Shown here piece by piece: positions 7,684 through 16,568 of a stretch of DNA of 64,000 nt. This DNA is from Nocardia stercoris. Lineage in GTDB: Bacteria > Actinomycetota > Actinomycetes > Mycobacteriales > Mycobacteriaceae. Under the pieces are notes generated by a model. It saw only the letters and a list, made by a program, of their open reading frames with translations. It did no database searches and had not been told where the DNA came from. The first letter of the stretch is position 1. Each line of letters begins with the position of its first letter. The stretch covers positions 46,348 to 110,347 of the forward strand of contig NZ_RFFH01000020.1 in assembly GCF_003696265.1 (NCBI RefSeq), read 5' to 3'. The translations under genes were made by a program, and so were the position numbers.

Positions 7684-8576
7684 GATTCTCCTGTTTCGGT
7701 GTGGTCGGCCGGAAGCGTGCAGCCGAGTTCGACGGCGAGCGCGCGCAGGGCGGTGAGCTGATCGAGGTAGTGGTCGGCGTCCGAGCTGGTCAGCGAGATA
7801 TTCGCGATCGTGGCGCCGGCCGCCGCGCAGCGGTCGAGGGCGCGTGCGGCGCGGGCCGGCGCGCCGAGCGGATCCAGCGGGGTACCTGGGCCGAGCACGA
7901 CGTCGAACCCGGCGGGCAGTTCGACGGCCGCGAGCATCTCCGCCGTGCTGTCGAGCGACAGCCCGAACGGGACCCAGCCGTCGCCGAGTTCGACGGCCCG
8001 GCGCAGTGACCGTCGGGTCCGGCCGCCGATCCACAGGGGTACGCGGTCCTGAACGGCATGCGGCTGGACCAGCATGTCCGCGAAGTCGTAGAAGCTGCCG
8101 TGATATTCGGGCCGCGGACGCGACAGTGCGGCCCGCAGCGCGGCGAGCGCGTCGTCGGCGCGCGCGCCGCGGTCCTCGAACGAGGCACCGAGCAGGTCGA
8201 ATTCCGCGCGGAGACTGCCGACGCCCAGCCCCAGGATCAGCCGTCCACCGCTGACGGCGTCCAGCGTCCCGTAGCGTTTGGCGATCTCGAGCGGGTGGTG
8301 GTAGCCGAGCACCAGAACCTCGGTGGCGAGTCGGATCCGGCTGGTCCGCGCCGCGAGAAAGCCGAGGGTGGCCAGCGGGTCCCAGTAGACGCCGCCGCGT
8401 TCGGCGGCGACGTCGACGGGCACGGCGACATGCTCGCTGCAGGTCAGGTGGTCGAATCCGAGGCGGTCGGCGGCTTCGGCGATCCGGGCGAGTTCGTCGA
8501 TTCCGGCGTCGCGCTCCCACTCGGCGTGGGCGGCCGGGTGGGCGACCACGATCGGTGACGACAGTCCGATGCGCAT
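7680..8576 (-). CDS. LLM class F420/flavin-dependent oxidoreductase
   Basis: A 298-aa TIM-barrel enzyme of the luciferase-like monooxygenase superfamily. The cofactor-binding pattern is typical of actinobacterial F420-dependent members: CSEHVAVP near the N-terminus, TLDAVSGGRLILGLGVGS, the VPLWIGGRTRRSLRRA strand and GDGWVPFG. It is the first gene of the group LLM, SnoaL-like, acyl-CoA ligase, and overlaps the SnoaL-like gene by 4 bp. The substrate is unknown. F420 rather than FMN as cofactor is inferred from the sequence type. Confidence 0.85.
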   Translation of the reverse strand: MRIGLSSPIVVAHPAAHAEWERDAGIDELARIAEAADRLGFDHLTCSEHVAVPVDVAAERGGVYWDPLATLGFLAARTSRIRLATEVLVLGYHHPLEIAKRYGTLDAVSGGRLILGLGVGSLRAEFDLLGASFEDRGARADDALAALRAALSRPRPEYHGSFYDFADMLVQPHAVQDRVPLWIGGRTRRSLRRAVELGDGWVPFGLSLDSTAEMLAAVELPAGFDVVLGPGTPLDPLGAPARAARALDRCAAAGATIANISLTSSDADHYLDQLTALRALAVELGCTLPADHTETGES

Positions 8577-8722
8577 GTTCGGATGTACCTCTCGGCTGGG
8601 GTTGCGGCGGGCGTAGCCGTTGTACCTCCGGCGCGGGGACGCAGGTCGGGTGATCCCGGTGGGTGGAACAGGCGCCGGGGCCGTTTTCCGTTGTGAAACC
8701 GCCCTACGATGCTAACCTGCGA

Positions 8723-8744
8723 CCAGAATCAATTTCAGTTCTGG
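8723..8744. promoter_or_regulatory. Inverted repeat upstream of IclR gene
   Basis: CCAGAA and TTCTGG enclose an AT-rich 10-bp centre, 41 bp before the IclR start and in the divergent gap with the LLM operon. AT-rich palindromes of this size are usual IclR-family operators, so it may control both directions. Confidence 0.4.
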
Positions 8745-8784
8745 CGCGACAAGTAGCCACTGAAGTGCATCTTTGGAGGGCTCG

Positions 8785-9561
8785 ATGGCTGTCATCAATT
8801 CGACTGAAGCGACACAAGCTCGCCACACCGAGCCATCGCCGTCCATGGTCGAGCGCATGACCCTGATCCTGGACGCGTTCGACGGGCGCAGGGTGCCGCT
8901 CTCCCTCGAGGAGGTCGCCCGCCGGGCGCGACTGCCGCGCTCGACCGTCCACCGCATCCTCAACCAGATGCTGCGGTTCCAGTGGATCGAGCACGAGACG
9001 TTCGGCTATCGGCTCGGTCGCCGAGCCCTGGGACCCTGTGGCGACGAGCGAGGGCACGGGGAGATCCGGGAAGCGGCGGCGGCCCGCCTGCACGAGTTGC
9101 ACCTGCGCACCGGGCTGGTGGCGCACCTCAGCGTGCTCGACGGCTGCGACGTCGTCTTCCTCGACAAGGTCGGCGGGGCGTCGGCCCGGCAGGTGCCGTC
9201 GCGGGTCGGCGGCCGCGTGGCCGCCCACCACACGGCCGACGGTAAGTCGATGCTGGCCGGGCTCGCTCCGGAGACGGTGGACTCCCTCTACCTCCCCACG
9301 CCACCGAGCCACACCGTCGCCACCCCCGCACTGCACCTCGAGCTCAGTCGAATCCGGCAGCGCGGCGGACTGGCCTTCCACCGTGACCCCGCGAAATCGG
9401 AATTCGCCTGCGTCGCAGCGGCGGTGCGCAGCGGTGATGCCACCATCGCGGCCGTCTCACTGTGCGGTGACGGCCGCGATGGGCGACTGAAGCATGTCGC
9501 GCCACTGGTGGCCGGCGCGGCCCGTGCGGTGTCCCGGATCCTGAACCCCAAGGCGGCCTGA
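8785..9561 (+). CDS. IclR family transcriptional regulator
   Basis: A 258-aa regulator. The winged helix spans residues 15-75 (SLEEVARRARLPRSTVHRIL), and the C-terminal IclR effector domain contains GLVAHLSVLDGCDVVFLDKVGG and HTADGKSMLAG. The ATG at 8785 follows GGAGGG; a TTG at 8773 is in frame but overlaps that site. It is divergent from the LLM-SnoaL-ligase group, the likely target. IclR proteins usually sense small aromatic or organic acids. Confidence 0.87.
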   Translation: MAVINSTEATQARHTEPSPSMVERMTLILDAFDGRRVPLSLEEVARRARLPRSTVHRILNQMLRFQWIEHETFGYRLGRRALGPCGDERGHGEIREAAAARLHELHLRTGLVAHLSVLDGCDVVFLDKVGGASARQVPSRVGGRVAAHHTADGKSMLAGLAPETVDSLYLPTPPSHTVATPALHLELSRIRQRGGLAFHRDPAKSEFACVAAAVRSGDATIAAVSLCGDGRDGRLKHVAPLVAGAARAVSRILNPKAA

Positions 9562-9622
9562 CACATTCCCGGGGGCGACCCGAGGAACCGGAACGCCGGG
9601 CCCGGACTCCACCGCCGGGCTC

Positions 9623-11734
9623 TCACAACAGCGCGGCCACGTTCCATGCGGAGTGGATCGCGCCCTCGATGTAGCCGACCCGGCCGGCGTCACCGATCAC
9701 GTGCACCTGGGAGACCACACCGCGCAGCTCCTCGGCGAGCGGCGCCAGCGCCGATACCCCCGAGGCCGTCACGACCATGGCCGCCCGAGCGGTCAACGTC
9801 CGGTCGCCGACGCGGAACTCCACGTGCTCGCGGGTGATTCGCTGCACGGTCGCATGGCGATGGATGGTCACACCCAGCTCGCCCGCGTGCCGGACGGCGG
9901 TCCACCGGCGCGGCATCGCCATCGCGACCCCCAGCTGCTGCCCTTCCTCCAGCAGGGTCACCCGGCGTCCGCGTGCGGCCAGGAATTCCGAAAGTTCCAG
10001 CCCCACAAGGGAACCGCCGATCACGACCACGTCCTTGCCGGTCGGCAGGAACCTGCGCGTCACCGCGCGGATCGCGGCGGGGCTCGTGGTGATTCCGGAC
10101 AGCTTGCCCAACGCGGCGATGACGCGCAGCAGGCGCGGGATCCGGGCGACCTCGCCGACGCCGGTCAGCAACGCCCGCAAGGTGTCTCGGGTGTGCACGT
10201 GGGGCAGATCGCCGCCGGGGACGGCCGGGCGTTCCCGCACCGCGCCGGTAGCGACGACGACCGCATCCGGACGCAACGCCGTGACCGAGGACACCGTGGC
10301 CTCGGTCTTCAAGCGGATGTCGACGCCCAGGCGTTCGACTTCGACCTTCAGCCAGTTCAGCAGCCGCTGATTATCGGGCGTGGTGAGGCTGGAGAACCAC
10401 AGCGTGCCGCCGATCCGATCGGACTTGTCCAGCACCGTGACCCGGTGTCCACGCTCGGCTGCCACCCGGGCCGCCTCGAGCCCGCCCGGCCCGGCTCCGA
10501 CGACCACCACATGTTTGCGCCGCGCGGCCGGCGCCGGCGGAAGCCGGGCCTCGTTGCCCAGCGCCGGGTTCACCGCACACACCGGAGTGCCGTCCCAGAA
10601 GTTCTCCTGAACGCACACATAGCAATTGATGCACGGCCGGATGCGCTCCGGCTCACCCGCCCGCAACTTGTGCACCAGGTCCGGATCCGCGAGCAGCTGT
10701 CGTCCCATCGCGGCGAAATCGGCCCGGCCCGCGGCGATCGCCCGCTCGCCGACCTCCGGCAGCACCCGGCCGACCGCGATCACCGGAATGGACACCGCCC
10801 GCTTCACCTCGGCGGCCAGGTCGGTGTACGCACCCACCCGATCGGGCAGCGGGCCATCGGTGAAGTTCGAGAACGGGTTACGCCCCCAGCCGGTGACATG
10901 GATGGCGTCCGCGCCCGCCGCCTCGAACAACGCCGCCGCCCGCACGGCCTCCGCGGTGGTCAGCGCCCCGTCCTCCCCGAACTCGCGTCCGGCCACTCGC
11001 ACCAGAATCGCCAGCGCGTCACCGACTTCCGCCTTGACGGCCCGGATGACCTCGACGGCCAGCCGCGCCCGGTTCTCCAGCGAGCCACCGTATTCGTCGG
11101 TGCGCTTGTTGTCCGCGCTGCTGAGGAAGCCGCCGAGTACATAGCCGTGGGCGCAGTGGATCTCCACCGCGTCGCCGCCGGCCGCCCGCACCCGCCCGGC
11201 CGCTTCCGCGAAGCAGCGCACCAGCCAGGCCAGATCCTCCCGCGTTGCCTCGTGATACGTGGGCTGCTTGCCGCCGGTGACCGCCGCCATGCGCCGCAGC
11301 TCTTCGGGGGTGTTGTCGCCCAGTGCGGACAGGTCCAGCGCCGCGCCGGGCGGCGAGGGAACCAGCAGCGGCCGGCCTTCGACGGTGTCGATCCGCGCCA
11401 CCTTGCCGTGGTGGGTCATCTGAACGCACAGCTTGCTCCCGGCCGCGTGTACCGCGTCGGCGAGCGCCCTGATCCCCGGAACGAACCGATCCTCCGACAG
11501 CCCGGGTTCCTTGGTGCTCGCGCACCCGACCGGATAGGCAACAGCACAGCATCCCGTGATGATCAGCCCGGTACCGCCGGCCGCGCGGGCGACGAAATGG
11601 TCGATGTCGCCCTGCTCGATCTCCCCGTCCACGCACAGATTCATGTCCATGGCGGGCAGCACGACACGGTTGGGGACTGTGATGGGACCGATGGTCGCGG
11701 GAGCGAGCAGGTGGCGGAAGTTCTGGTTGGTCAC
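9623..11734 (-). CDS. 2,4-dienoyl-CoA reductase-like flavoenzyme (OYE/FadH type)
   Basis: A 703-aa three-part flavoprotein. Residues 1-350 are an FMN TIM barrel of the old yellow enzyme family, with EIHCAHGYVLGGFLSS, NKRTDEYGGSLENR and VGRVL. The linker carries the [4Fe-4S] cysteines in CINCYVCVQ and a later PVCAVNP. The rest has an FAD/NAD(P) double Rossmann region (VVVGAGPGGLEAARVA, VVVIGGSLVGLELSEFLA). This is the domain order of FadH and trimethylamine dehydrogenase, which reduce enoyl or dienoyl-CoA or oxidise amines. Next to an acyl-CoA ligase, the reductase role is more likely. It is convergent with the IclR gene. Confidence 0.88.
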   Translation of the reverse strand: MTNQNFRHLLAPATIGPITVPNRVVLPAMDMNLCVDGEIEQGDIDHFVARAAGGTGLIITGCCAVAYPVGCASTKEPGLSEDRFVPGIRALADAVHAAGSKLCVQMTHHGKVARIDTVEGRPLLVPSPPGAALDLSALGDNTPEELRRMAAVTGGKQPTYHEATREDLAWLVRCFAEAAGRVRAAGGDAVEIHCAHGYVLGGFLSSADNKRTDEYGGSLENRARLAVEVIRAVKAEVGDALAILVRVAGREFGEDGALTTAEAVRAAALFEAAGADAIHVTGWGRNPFSNFTDGPLPDRVGAYTDLAAEVKRAVSIPVIAVGRVLPEVGERAIAAGRADFAAMGRQLLADPDLVHKLRAGEPERIRPCINCYVCVQENFWDGTPVCAVNPALGNEARLPPAPAARRKHVVVVGAGPGGLEAARVAAERGHRVTVLDKSDRIGGTLWFSSLTTPDNQRLLNWLKVEVERLGVDIRLKTEATVSSVTALRPDAVVVATGAVRERPAVPGGDLPHVHTRDTLRALLTGVGEVARIPRLLRVIAALGKLSGITTSPAAIRAVTRRFLPTGKDVVVIGGSLVGLELSEFLAARGRRVTLLEEGQQLGVAMAMPRRWTAVRHAGELGVTIHRHATVQRITREHVEFRVGDRTLTARAAMVVTASGVSALAPLAEELRGVVSQVHVIGDAGRVGYIEGAIHSAWNVAALL

Positions 11735-11821
11735 GAGCCGAAGCTAGATCTGCACCTCCCGCGGTAGCGGGCCACTCTCGATCACCGGGAGGTCATCGCC
11801 GCGGTATGCAACGATCTCGCT

Positions 11822-12289
11822 GTGACCGCGGACGAGGGCATGACCGGGCGGGCGGCGACATTCACCGGTGGCGGTGTCGTCGCGGCGCGCTGCGCGGCGA
11901 TCGGTGTCGGAGTATCAGCCGCCGGGGTGCTCGCCGGGCTCATGGTCTCCGGCATCGCCTGGTGGGAGCGTGGCCTGGTCGGCATCCTCTGCGTCCCGCT
12001 CCTGGCGGCCGCGAGTCTGTCGTTGTGGAGCGACGCCGGCGAGCAGCAGGCGGACTTCGCGCGGTTGCGCGCATCCGGTCTGCCGGCGGTCGCGGAGGTC
12101 GTCGCGATGACGGTGACCAATGACGGTGAAAGTGATTGGGCGACAATGACATTGCGGATCAGTGGTCCGGACGTGCCCATGTTCGAGGGGTGCGTCAGAT
12201 GCCACCCCGAGCCCATGATGCGGCTCGGCGCGCGTCTCGACGCCGTCGTCGACCCCGCCGACAACCTGTTCACTCTCCGGCCTGTGTGA
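11822..12289 (+). CDS. Small membrane protein, unknown function
   Basis: A 155-aa protein with two predicted transmembrane segments (about residues 20-45 and 50-70), then a soluble part rich in beta pattern: AVAEVVAMTVT, WATMTLRISGPDV, RLGARLDAVVDPADNLFTL. The last block resembles small membrane proteins with a DUF3592-like layout, but no named family is certain. It starts with GTG at 11822; an internal ATG at 11840 is possible. It is divergent from the FadH-like gene and ends at a strong terminator shared with the sulfur operon. Confidence 0.6.
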   Translation: MTADEGMTGRAATFTGGGVVAARCAAIGVGVSAAGVLAGLMVSGIAWWERGLVGILCVPLLAAASLSLWSDAGEQQADFARLRASGLPAVAEVVAMTVTNDGESDWATMTLRISGPDVPMFEGCVRCHPEPMMRLGARLDAVVDPADNLFTLRPV

Positions 12290-12333
12290 CGGCCCACCTG
12301 GCTGCATACCGACCCGAGCCGAAATCCGTTCGC

Positions 12334-12370
12334 GCCGAGCGGGGTACCCACCGCGGGTGCCCCGTTCGGC
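12334..12370. terminator. Bidirectional terminator
   Basis: A 16-bp stem (12334-12349 with 12355-12370, two mismatches) with an ACCGC loop. It separates the convergent small membrane protein and the last gene of the organosulfur operon. Confidence 0.65.
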
Positions 12371-12376
12371 TGGGTG

Positions 12377-13282
12377 TCACCGGCTCGCGACCAGCTCGCC
12401 CAGTTCGGGCAGGACGGCGTCGGCGACGCGAATCCTGCGCTGCACCAATCCGTTCGCGTAGAACAGGTCGGCGGCGTGCTGTTGCTCGGCCACGAAGTCG
12501 TCGTCGATCGGCAACAGACCCCACGGCCGGGTGCGCAGCGCGTGCTCCCACTCGGCGACCGGCCGGCCGTCGTCGGCGCTGAACAGCGCGGCGGCGTCGG
12601 CCGGGTGGTCGCGGATCCACTCGTCGGCCAGTTGCAGCGCCGCGGTGACGGCGGCGAGTTCGGCACGGCGCGTGGTGGCGAACTCGCGGCTGGTGAACCA
12701 GAGCGAGCGGTGGCTGAACAGCCCCTCGGTCGGGATCACCTCGCGCAGTTCGGCTTGCTGTTCGACCCGGGTCAGGAACGGATACGAGCCCACCCAGGCG
12801 TCGACCTCACCGGTCAGGAACAGCTCGGCGGCGTCCCCGTAGGCGTCGACCGGGACGATATCGCCCCAGGTCAGTCCCGCTCGCTCCAACGCCAGCAGCA
12901 GCAACGTCGTCTGCCAGGACCCGTGGCCGAGGGCGACCCGCTTGCCCTTCAGGTCCGCCGGGTCGTGGATTCCGGAGGCGGCGTGCACGACCAGGCGCCC
13001 GTTCTCCACCCGCGGCCCGGACACCGCCAGATAGACGATGTCGTGGCCCTTGGCCTGCGCGGTCACCGGCGGCGTCGAGCCGGTGCCGATGACGTCGTAG
13101 CCGCCGTCGAACAGATGGTCGCCGTGCCCGGAGGGCAGGCCGGCCGTCGGATCGACCCGCGGGTTGTCCAGGGTTCGCAGATCCACCCACGCCACGTCGG
13201 GCAGCGTCTGCTCGAGGATGCCGAGGTGCCGCAGCACCCACAGGGTGTTGTTCTGGGGGAAGTAGCCGACGCGAACAGTCAT
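12377..13282 (-). CDS. SsuA-like periplasmic-binding-fold protein without signal peptide
   Basis: A 301-aa protein of the SsuA/NMT1 family. The ligand-binding landmarks VGYFPQNNTLWVLRHLG, GTGSTPPVTAQA, DLKGKRVALGHGS and GEVDAWVGSYPF match alkanesulfonate-binding proteins. There is no signal peptide or lipobox: the fold starts at residue 2. It should therefore remain in the cytosol, unlike the lipoprotein at 16565-17566. It overlaps the upstream monooxygenase gene by ATGA and is last in the operon. It lacks the Cys-Pro-Val-Pro motif of the DszB-like protein, so desulfinase activity is not supported. A substrate-holding role is only a guess. Confidence 0.75.
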   Translation of the reverse strand: MTVRVGYFPQNNTLWVLRHLGILEQTLPDVAWVDLRTLDNPRVDPTAGLPSGHGDHLFDGGYDVIGTGSTPPVTAQAKGHDIVYLAVSGPRVENGRLVVHAASGIHDPADLKGKRVALGHGSWQTTLLLLALERAGLTWGDIVPVDAYGDAAELFLTGEVDAWVGSYPFLTRVEQQAELREVIPTEGLFSHRSLWFTSREFATTRRAELAAVTAALQLADEWIRDHPADAAALFSADDGRPVAEWEHALRTRPWGLLPIDDDFVAEQQHAADLFYANGLVQRRIRVADAVLPELGELVASR

Positions 13283-14409
13283 GAGAGCAGAGCCTTTCCG
13301 GAGCGTTCCTTCAGTAACGGCAGGACGTGGCGGCCCACGCGGCGCGCCTCCTCCAGGTGCGGGACGCCGGCCAGGATGAAGGCGTCCACACCGAGTTCGA
13401 TCAGTTCGTTCAGCCGGTCGGCGACCTCGCGGTACGAGCCGACCAGGCCGAAGGCCGGTCCGGGGCGCAGCCGGTCGAAACCGCCCCAGACATTCGGCTG
13501 CACCTCGAGCGACCGGTAGTCGGAGCGGTCGGCCCCGGCGGTGAAGGCCTGCCCGCGCTGCCAGCCCACCGAATCACCCTCGGCGCCGTCGTCTTTCGCG
13601 TCCCCGGTCCAGCCCAACCGGATCTGCTCCCACGCTTCGTCCGCGGTGTCGCGGGCCAGGATGTCGATCCGCACCGCGAATTTCGGCGGCTTCGGGCTCT
13701 TCTCCCGCACCGCGGCGAATTTGGCCGCCAAGGCGTCGAACGGTTCCAGCCAGGACAGGTAGTAGTCGGCGTGCCGTCCCGCGGCCTCGATCGCGGCGGG
13801 CGAGGAGCCGGAGAAGAAGATCTCCGGAAACGGTTGCCCGGCAAGCAGTTCCGGCAGGCCGCCGTCGGTCACCTGATAGAAGCGGCCGTCGTGGCGGAAC
13901 GTGCCGTCGCCGTGCCAGACGCCGTGCAGGACGTCGAGGAACTCCGAGGTGCGCGCGTACCGGTCGTCGTGCGTGACGGTGTCACCCCACCAGCGCTGTG
14001 CCGGGCCGCCACCACCGGAGATGATGTTGTAGACGATGCGGCCGCCGGAGGCCCGCTGCAGCGTCGCGGTCATCCGGGCCGCCTGCACCGGGTGCAGGAA
14101 ACCCGGCTGGAACGCGACCATGAACCGCCAGCTGCGGGTTTCGGCGGCGAGCGTGGCCGCGGCCGCCCACGGGTCGTCGGTGTGCGGGAACGAGGGCAGC
14201 AGACCACCCACGAACCCCGAATCCTCCGCTGCCCGAATCACTTCGGCCATGTAGTCGGCATGGGTGAACCCGTCGCCGCCGCCGTCGCGCGTGCCCGGGG
14301 CCAGGGCGCCGGGCAGGTCGGCCGCGAATCCGCCGCGGCTGCCGCCCGGCCGGTACAGCGAGGTCTGGTCGCCCTCCATCGCGATCCGCCAGTAGATGTC
14401 AACGGGCAT
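13279..14409 (-). CDS. ssuD: LLM class monooxygenase, SsuD-like
   Basis: A 376-aa FMNH2-dependent luciferase-like monooxygenase. MAVFQPGFLHP-type sequence (here FMVAFQPGFLHPVQAARM), TLQRASGGRIVYNIISG and the R-Y-x-R-T-x-E block (DRYARTSEFLDVL) are the core of alkanesulfonate monooxygenases (SsuD) and related sulfone/sulfonate monooxygenases. These cleave the C-S bond to release sulfite. The ATG at 14409 follows AGGAGG. It overlaps genes on both sides and sits with the ABC importer, so it likely desulfonates what the importer brings in. The chain-length preference cannot be told. Confidence 0.87.
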   Translation of the reverse strand: MPVDIYWRIAMEGDQTSLYRPGGSRGGFAADLPGALAPGTRDGGGDGFTHADYMAEVIRAAEDSGFVGGLLPSFPHTDDPWAAAATLAAETRSWRFMVAFQPGFLHPVQAARMTATLQRASGGRIVYNIISGGGGPAQRWWGDTVTHDDRYARTSEFLDVLHGVWHGDGTFRHDGRFYQVTDGGLPELLAGQPFPEIFFSGSSPAAIEAAGRHADYYLSWLEPFDALAAKFAAVREKSPKPPKFAVRIDILARDTADEAWEQIRLGWTGDAKDDGAEGDSVGWQRGQAFTAGADRSDYRSLEVQPNVWGGFDRLRPGPAFGLVGSYREVADRLNELIELGVDAFILAGVPHLEEARRVGRHVLPLLKERSGKALLS

Positions 14410-15025
14410 GTGCCGCCTCCTGTTCCGCCAGTCGGTAGACCTCGCCGGGATCGTGTCCGACCTCGACGAATCCCGCCGATCCACGTCCGTCGACCCCGCC
14501 GACGTACACATTCGGGAAGGGCGTGTCCGACAACGGTTTCGGGAGCCCGTCCGGGGAGGTCCAGAATTCGCGGGCCACGGCCACGAACTCCGCCCGGCCC
14601 GGATCGTCCGCGTCGAGGTGCCAGCCCAGCCGCCCGCCGGAGAACCGCTGCAGCGAGGCGGACAGTTTCGCGGTGTATTGCGGTGTCGCGAGCCCGGTCC
14701 GGAAGCCGGCGACGACCTCGATGTGGCGGGTGGCGCGCAACAATGCCGCGGCGGTCACCAGCGATTCGGGGCCGTCGGGATCGAAGGGGACCAGGACGCC
14801 GGTCACACCCGCGAGGTCGGCGGCGCGGGCCGATGCGAGTTCCGGCGCCTGCGGCGGCGGCCGCAGGTCGGTCAGGAATCGCGGAAGCCGCACCGGCGGT
14901 GGCGCACTCGCCGCTCCGGGCAGCACGATATGGGTCACAGGAATCGACTCCTTCGTAGCGTGAGTTCGGTCAGCACGGTGGACCGGCTCCGGTTGCCGGG
15001 TGCGGGCGTCGGACGGCGTGGTCAC
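14399..15025 (-). CDS. Short LLM-like protein in sulfur operon
   Basis: A 208-aa protein (or 179 aa from a GTG at 14938 that has a GGAG site). It carries only the central part of the luciferase-like fold: RHIEVVAGFRTGLATPQYTAKLS followed by QRFSGGRLGWHLD, then FPNVYVGG. Full SsuD-type enzymes are about 370 aa, so a third or more of the barrel is missing. The GTG at 15025 overlaps the ATPase stop by 4 bp, and it overlaps the SsuD-like gene by 11 bp, so it is kept in the translated operon and is probably not junk. It may be a partner or a degenerate copy of the SsuD-like enzyme. Confidence 0.65.
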   Translation of the reverse strand: MTTPSDARTRQPEPVHRADRTHATKESIPVTHIVLPGAASAPPPVRLPRFLTDLRPPPQAPELASARAADLAGVTGVLVPFDPDGPESLVTAAALLRATRHIEVVAGFRTGLATPQYTAKLSASLQRFSGGRLGWHLDADDPGRAEFVAVAREFWTSPDGLPKPLSDTPFPNVYVGGVDGRGSAGFVEVGHDPGEVYRLAEQEAAHAR

Positions 15026-15720
15026 GACCCGACCCCGAGGTCGGTCAGCAGCCGCCGCCGGAGTGCGGCGAACTCCGGATCGCCCGGGTCACGCGGGCGG
15101 GCCACGGCCACCGGCTCGTCGGTGACCAGCTTCCCGTCGCGCAGTACGGCCACCCGGTCGGCGAGCCGGATGGCCTCGTCCACATCGTGGGTGACCAGCA
15201 GGACCGCGGGGTGATGCCGCTCGCGCAGATCGGCCACCAGGTCCTGCATCCGAAGCCGGGTCAGAGCGTCCAAGGCCGCGAAAGGTTCGTCCAGCAGCAG
15301 TAATTCGGGCTCGCGAACCAGTGCCCGGGCCAAGGCGACGCGCTGTGCCTCGCCGCCCGAGAGCGTCGCGGGCCAGGCGCGGATGTGCGCCGCCAGGCCC
15401 ACTTCGCCGAGCGCGGCCAGCGCGGTCGCCCGGGTCCGCGTGCCGCGGGGCAGTCCGATGGTGACGTTGCCCAGAACCCGTTGGGAGGGGATCAGCCGCG
15501 GCTCCTGGAATACCACGGTACGAGCGCGCGGAACCAGGACCGTACCGGCGTCGGGCCGGTCCAACCCGGCCAGAATGCGCAGCAGGGTGGTCTTTCCCGA
15601 GCCGCTCGCACCGAGCAGGGCCAGGAATTCACCGCGCCGCACCGTCAGGTCGATGCCGTCCAGCACGCTGCGCGTATCGAAGGTGCGGGTCAATCCGTTC
15701 AGCTGGATCGCGGTGCTCAT
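15022..15720 (-). CDS. ssuB: ABC transporter ATP-binding protein (sulfonate type)
   Basis: A 232-aa ABC ATPase. Walker A is GASGSGKTT, the Q-loop is VVFQEPRL, the signature is LSGGEAQRVALARAL, Walker B is LLLLDEPFAALD and the switch His is in VTHDVDEA. It is short, as SsuB/TauB-type proteins are. It overlaps the permease gene (ATGA) and the short LLM gene (GTGA). It powers uptake through the SsuC-like permease encoded next to it. Confidence 0.92.
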   Translation of the reverse strand: MSTAIQLNGLTRTFDTRSVLDGIDLTVRRGEFLALLGASGSGKTTLLRILAGLDRPDAGTVLVPRARTVVFQEPRLIPSQRVLGNVTIGLPRGTRTRATALAALGEVGLAAHIRAWPATLSGGEAQRVALARALVREPELLLLDEPFAALDALTRLRMQDLVADLRERHHPAVLLVTHDVDEAIRLADRVAVLRDGKLVTDEPVAVARPRDPGDPEFAALRRRLLTDLGVGS

Positions 15721-16568
15721 CGGTGGCCTCCGGCGGTGCGCCACGGCATCAGTACCCGCTCCAGCGCCCGGATCGCGATGTCCGCGAGCAGCCCGAGCAG
15801 GCCGTAGATCAGGATGACGACGGTGAGAATGTCGGTGCGGGAGAAGTTCTGCGCCTGGGCCATCAGATAACCCAGGCCCGCGGTCGAATTGATCTCCTCC
15901 GCGGCGATGAGCGCGATGACGCTCAGCGTCGTGGACAGCCGCAACCCGGACAGCAACGCCGGCAACGCGCCCGGCAGGATCACCCGGCCGACCAGCGCCG
16001 GCCGGCTCATCCCGAAGGTGCGTGCCGCCTCCAGCAGTTTGCGGTCGGCGGATCGCACGCCGCCGAAGGTCGCCACGTACATGGGGAAGGTGGTGGCGAC
16101 GGCGATCAGCACGATCCGCGCGGATTCCCCGATCCCGAACCAGACCATGAACAGCGGCACCAGCGACAGGAACGGCAGCGCCCGCAGGGTCTGGACCGCG
16201 GAATCGATCAGGTCCTCGCCGAGCCGCCACGCGCCGGTGACGACGCCGAGCACGAGCCCGGTCGTGACGCCGAAGAACAGCCCGGTTCCGGCGCGGCCGA
16301 GCGACACGGTCAGCGCATCGTCCAATTGCCCGCTGTCCCAGAGCTTTCCGGCGGCACGCAGCACCGCGGGCGGCGAGGCCAGCAGATCCGGGGTGAGCAC
16401 GCCGGTCGCCGAGGCGGTCCACCACGCCGCGAGGATCAGCAGCGGACCGACGGCGCGCAGCACGAGCGCCACCCCGCGCGGCCGCGGCCGGGGCAGCCGG
16501 ACCCGCGGAGTCTCCAGCTCGGAGCTGCCCGGCTCGAGGTCGAGGTCCGGCGCCTGGACCGCGGTCAT
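15717..16568 (-). CDS. ssuC: ABC transporter permease (sulfonate type)
   Basis: A 283-aa membrane permease with about six helices. The cytoplasmic EAA loop is EAARTFGMSRPALVGRVILPGALPALLSGLR, in the form typical of SsuC/TauC. A 40-residue polar N-terminus precedes the first helix. The overlaps with the ATPase and binding-protein genes (both ATGA) show a single importer unit. Confidence 0.92.
   Translation of the reverse strand: MTAVQAPDLDLEPGSSELETPRVRLPRPRPRGVALVLRAVGPLLILAAWWTASATGVLTPDLLASPPAVLRAAGKLWDSGQLDDALTVSLGRAGTGLFFGVTTGLVLGVVTGAWRLGEDLIDSAVQTLRALPFLSLVPLFMVWFGIGESARIVLIAVATTFPMYVATFGGVRSADRKLLEAARTFGMSRPALVGRVILPGALPALLSGLRLSTTLSVIALIAAEEINSTAGLGYLMAQAQNFSRTDILTVVILIYGLLGLLADIAIRALERVLMPWRTAGGHR

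Noticed and set aside
9653..11767. Long plus-strand open frame (704 codons) antisense to the FadH-like gene
   Set aside because: It mirrors the GC-rich codon pattern of the real gene on the minus strand, has no family motif and no ribosome site. The minus-strand protein has all expected motifs.
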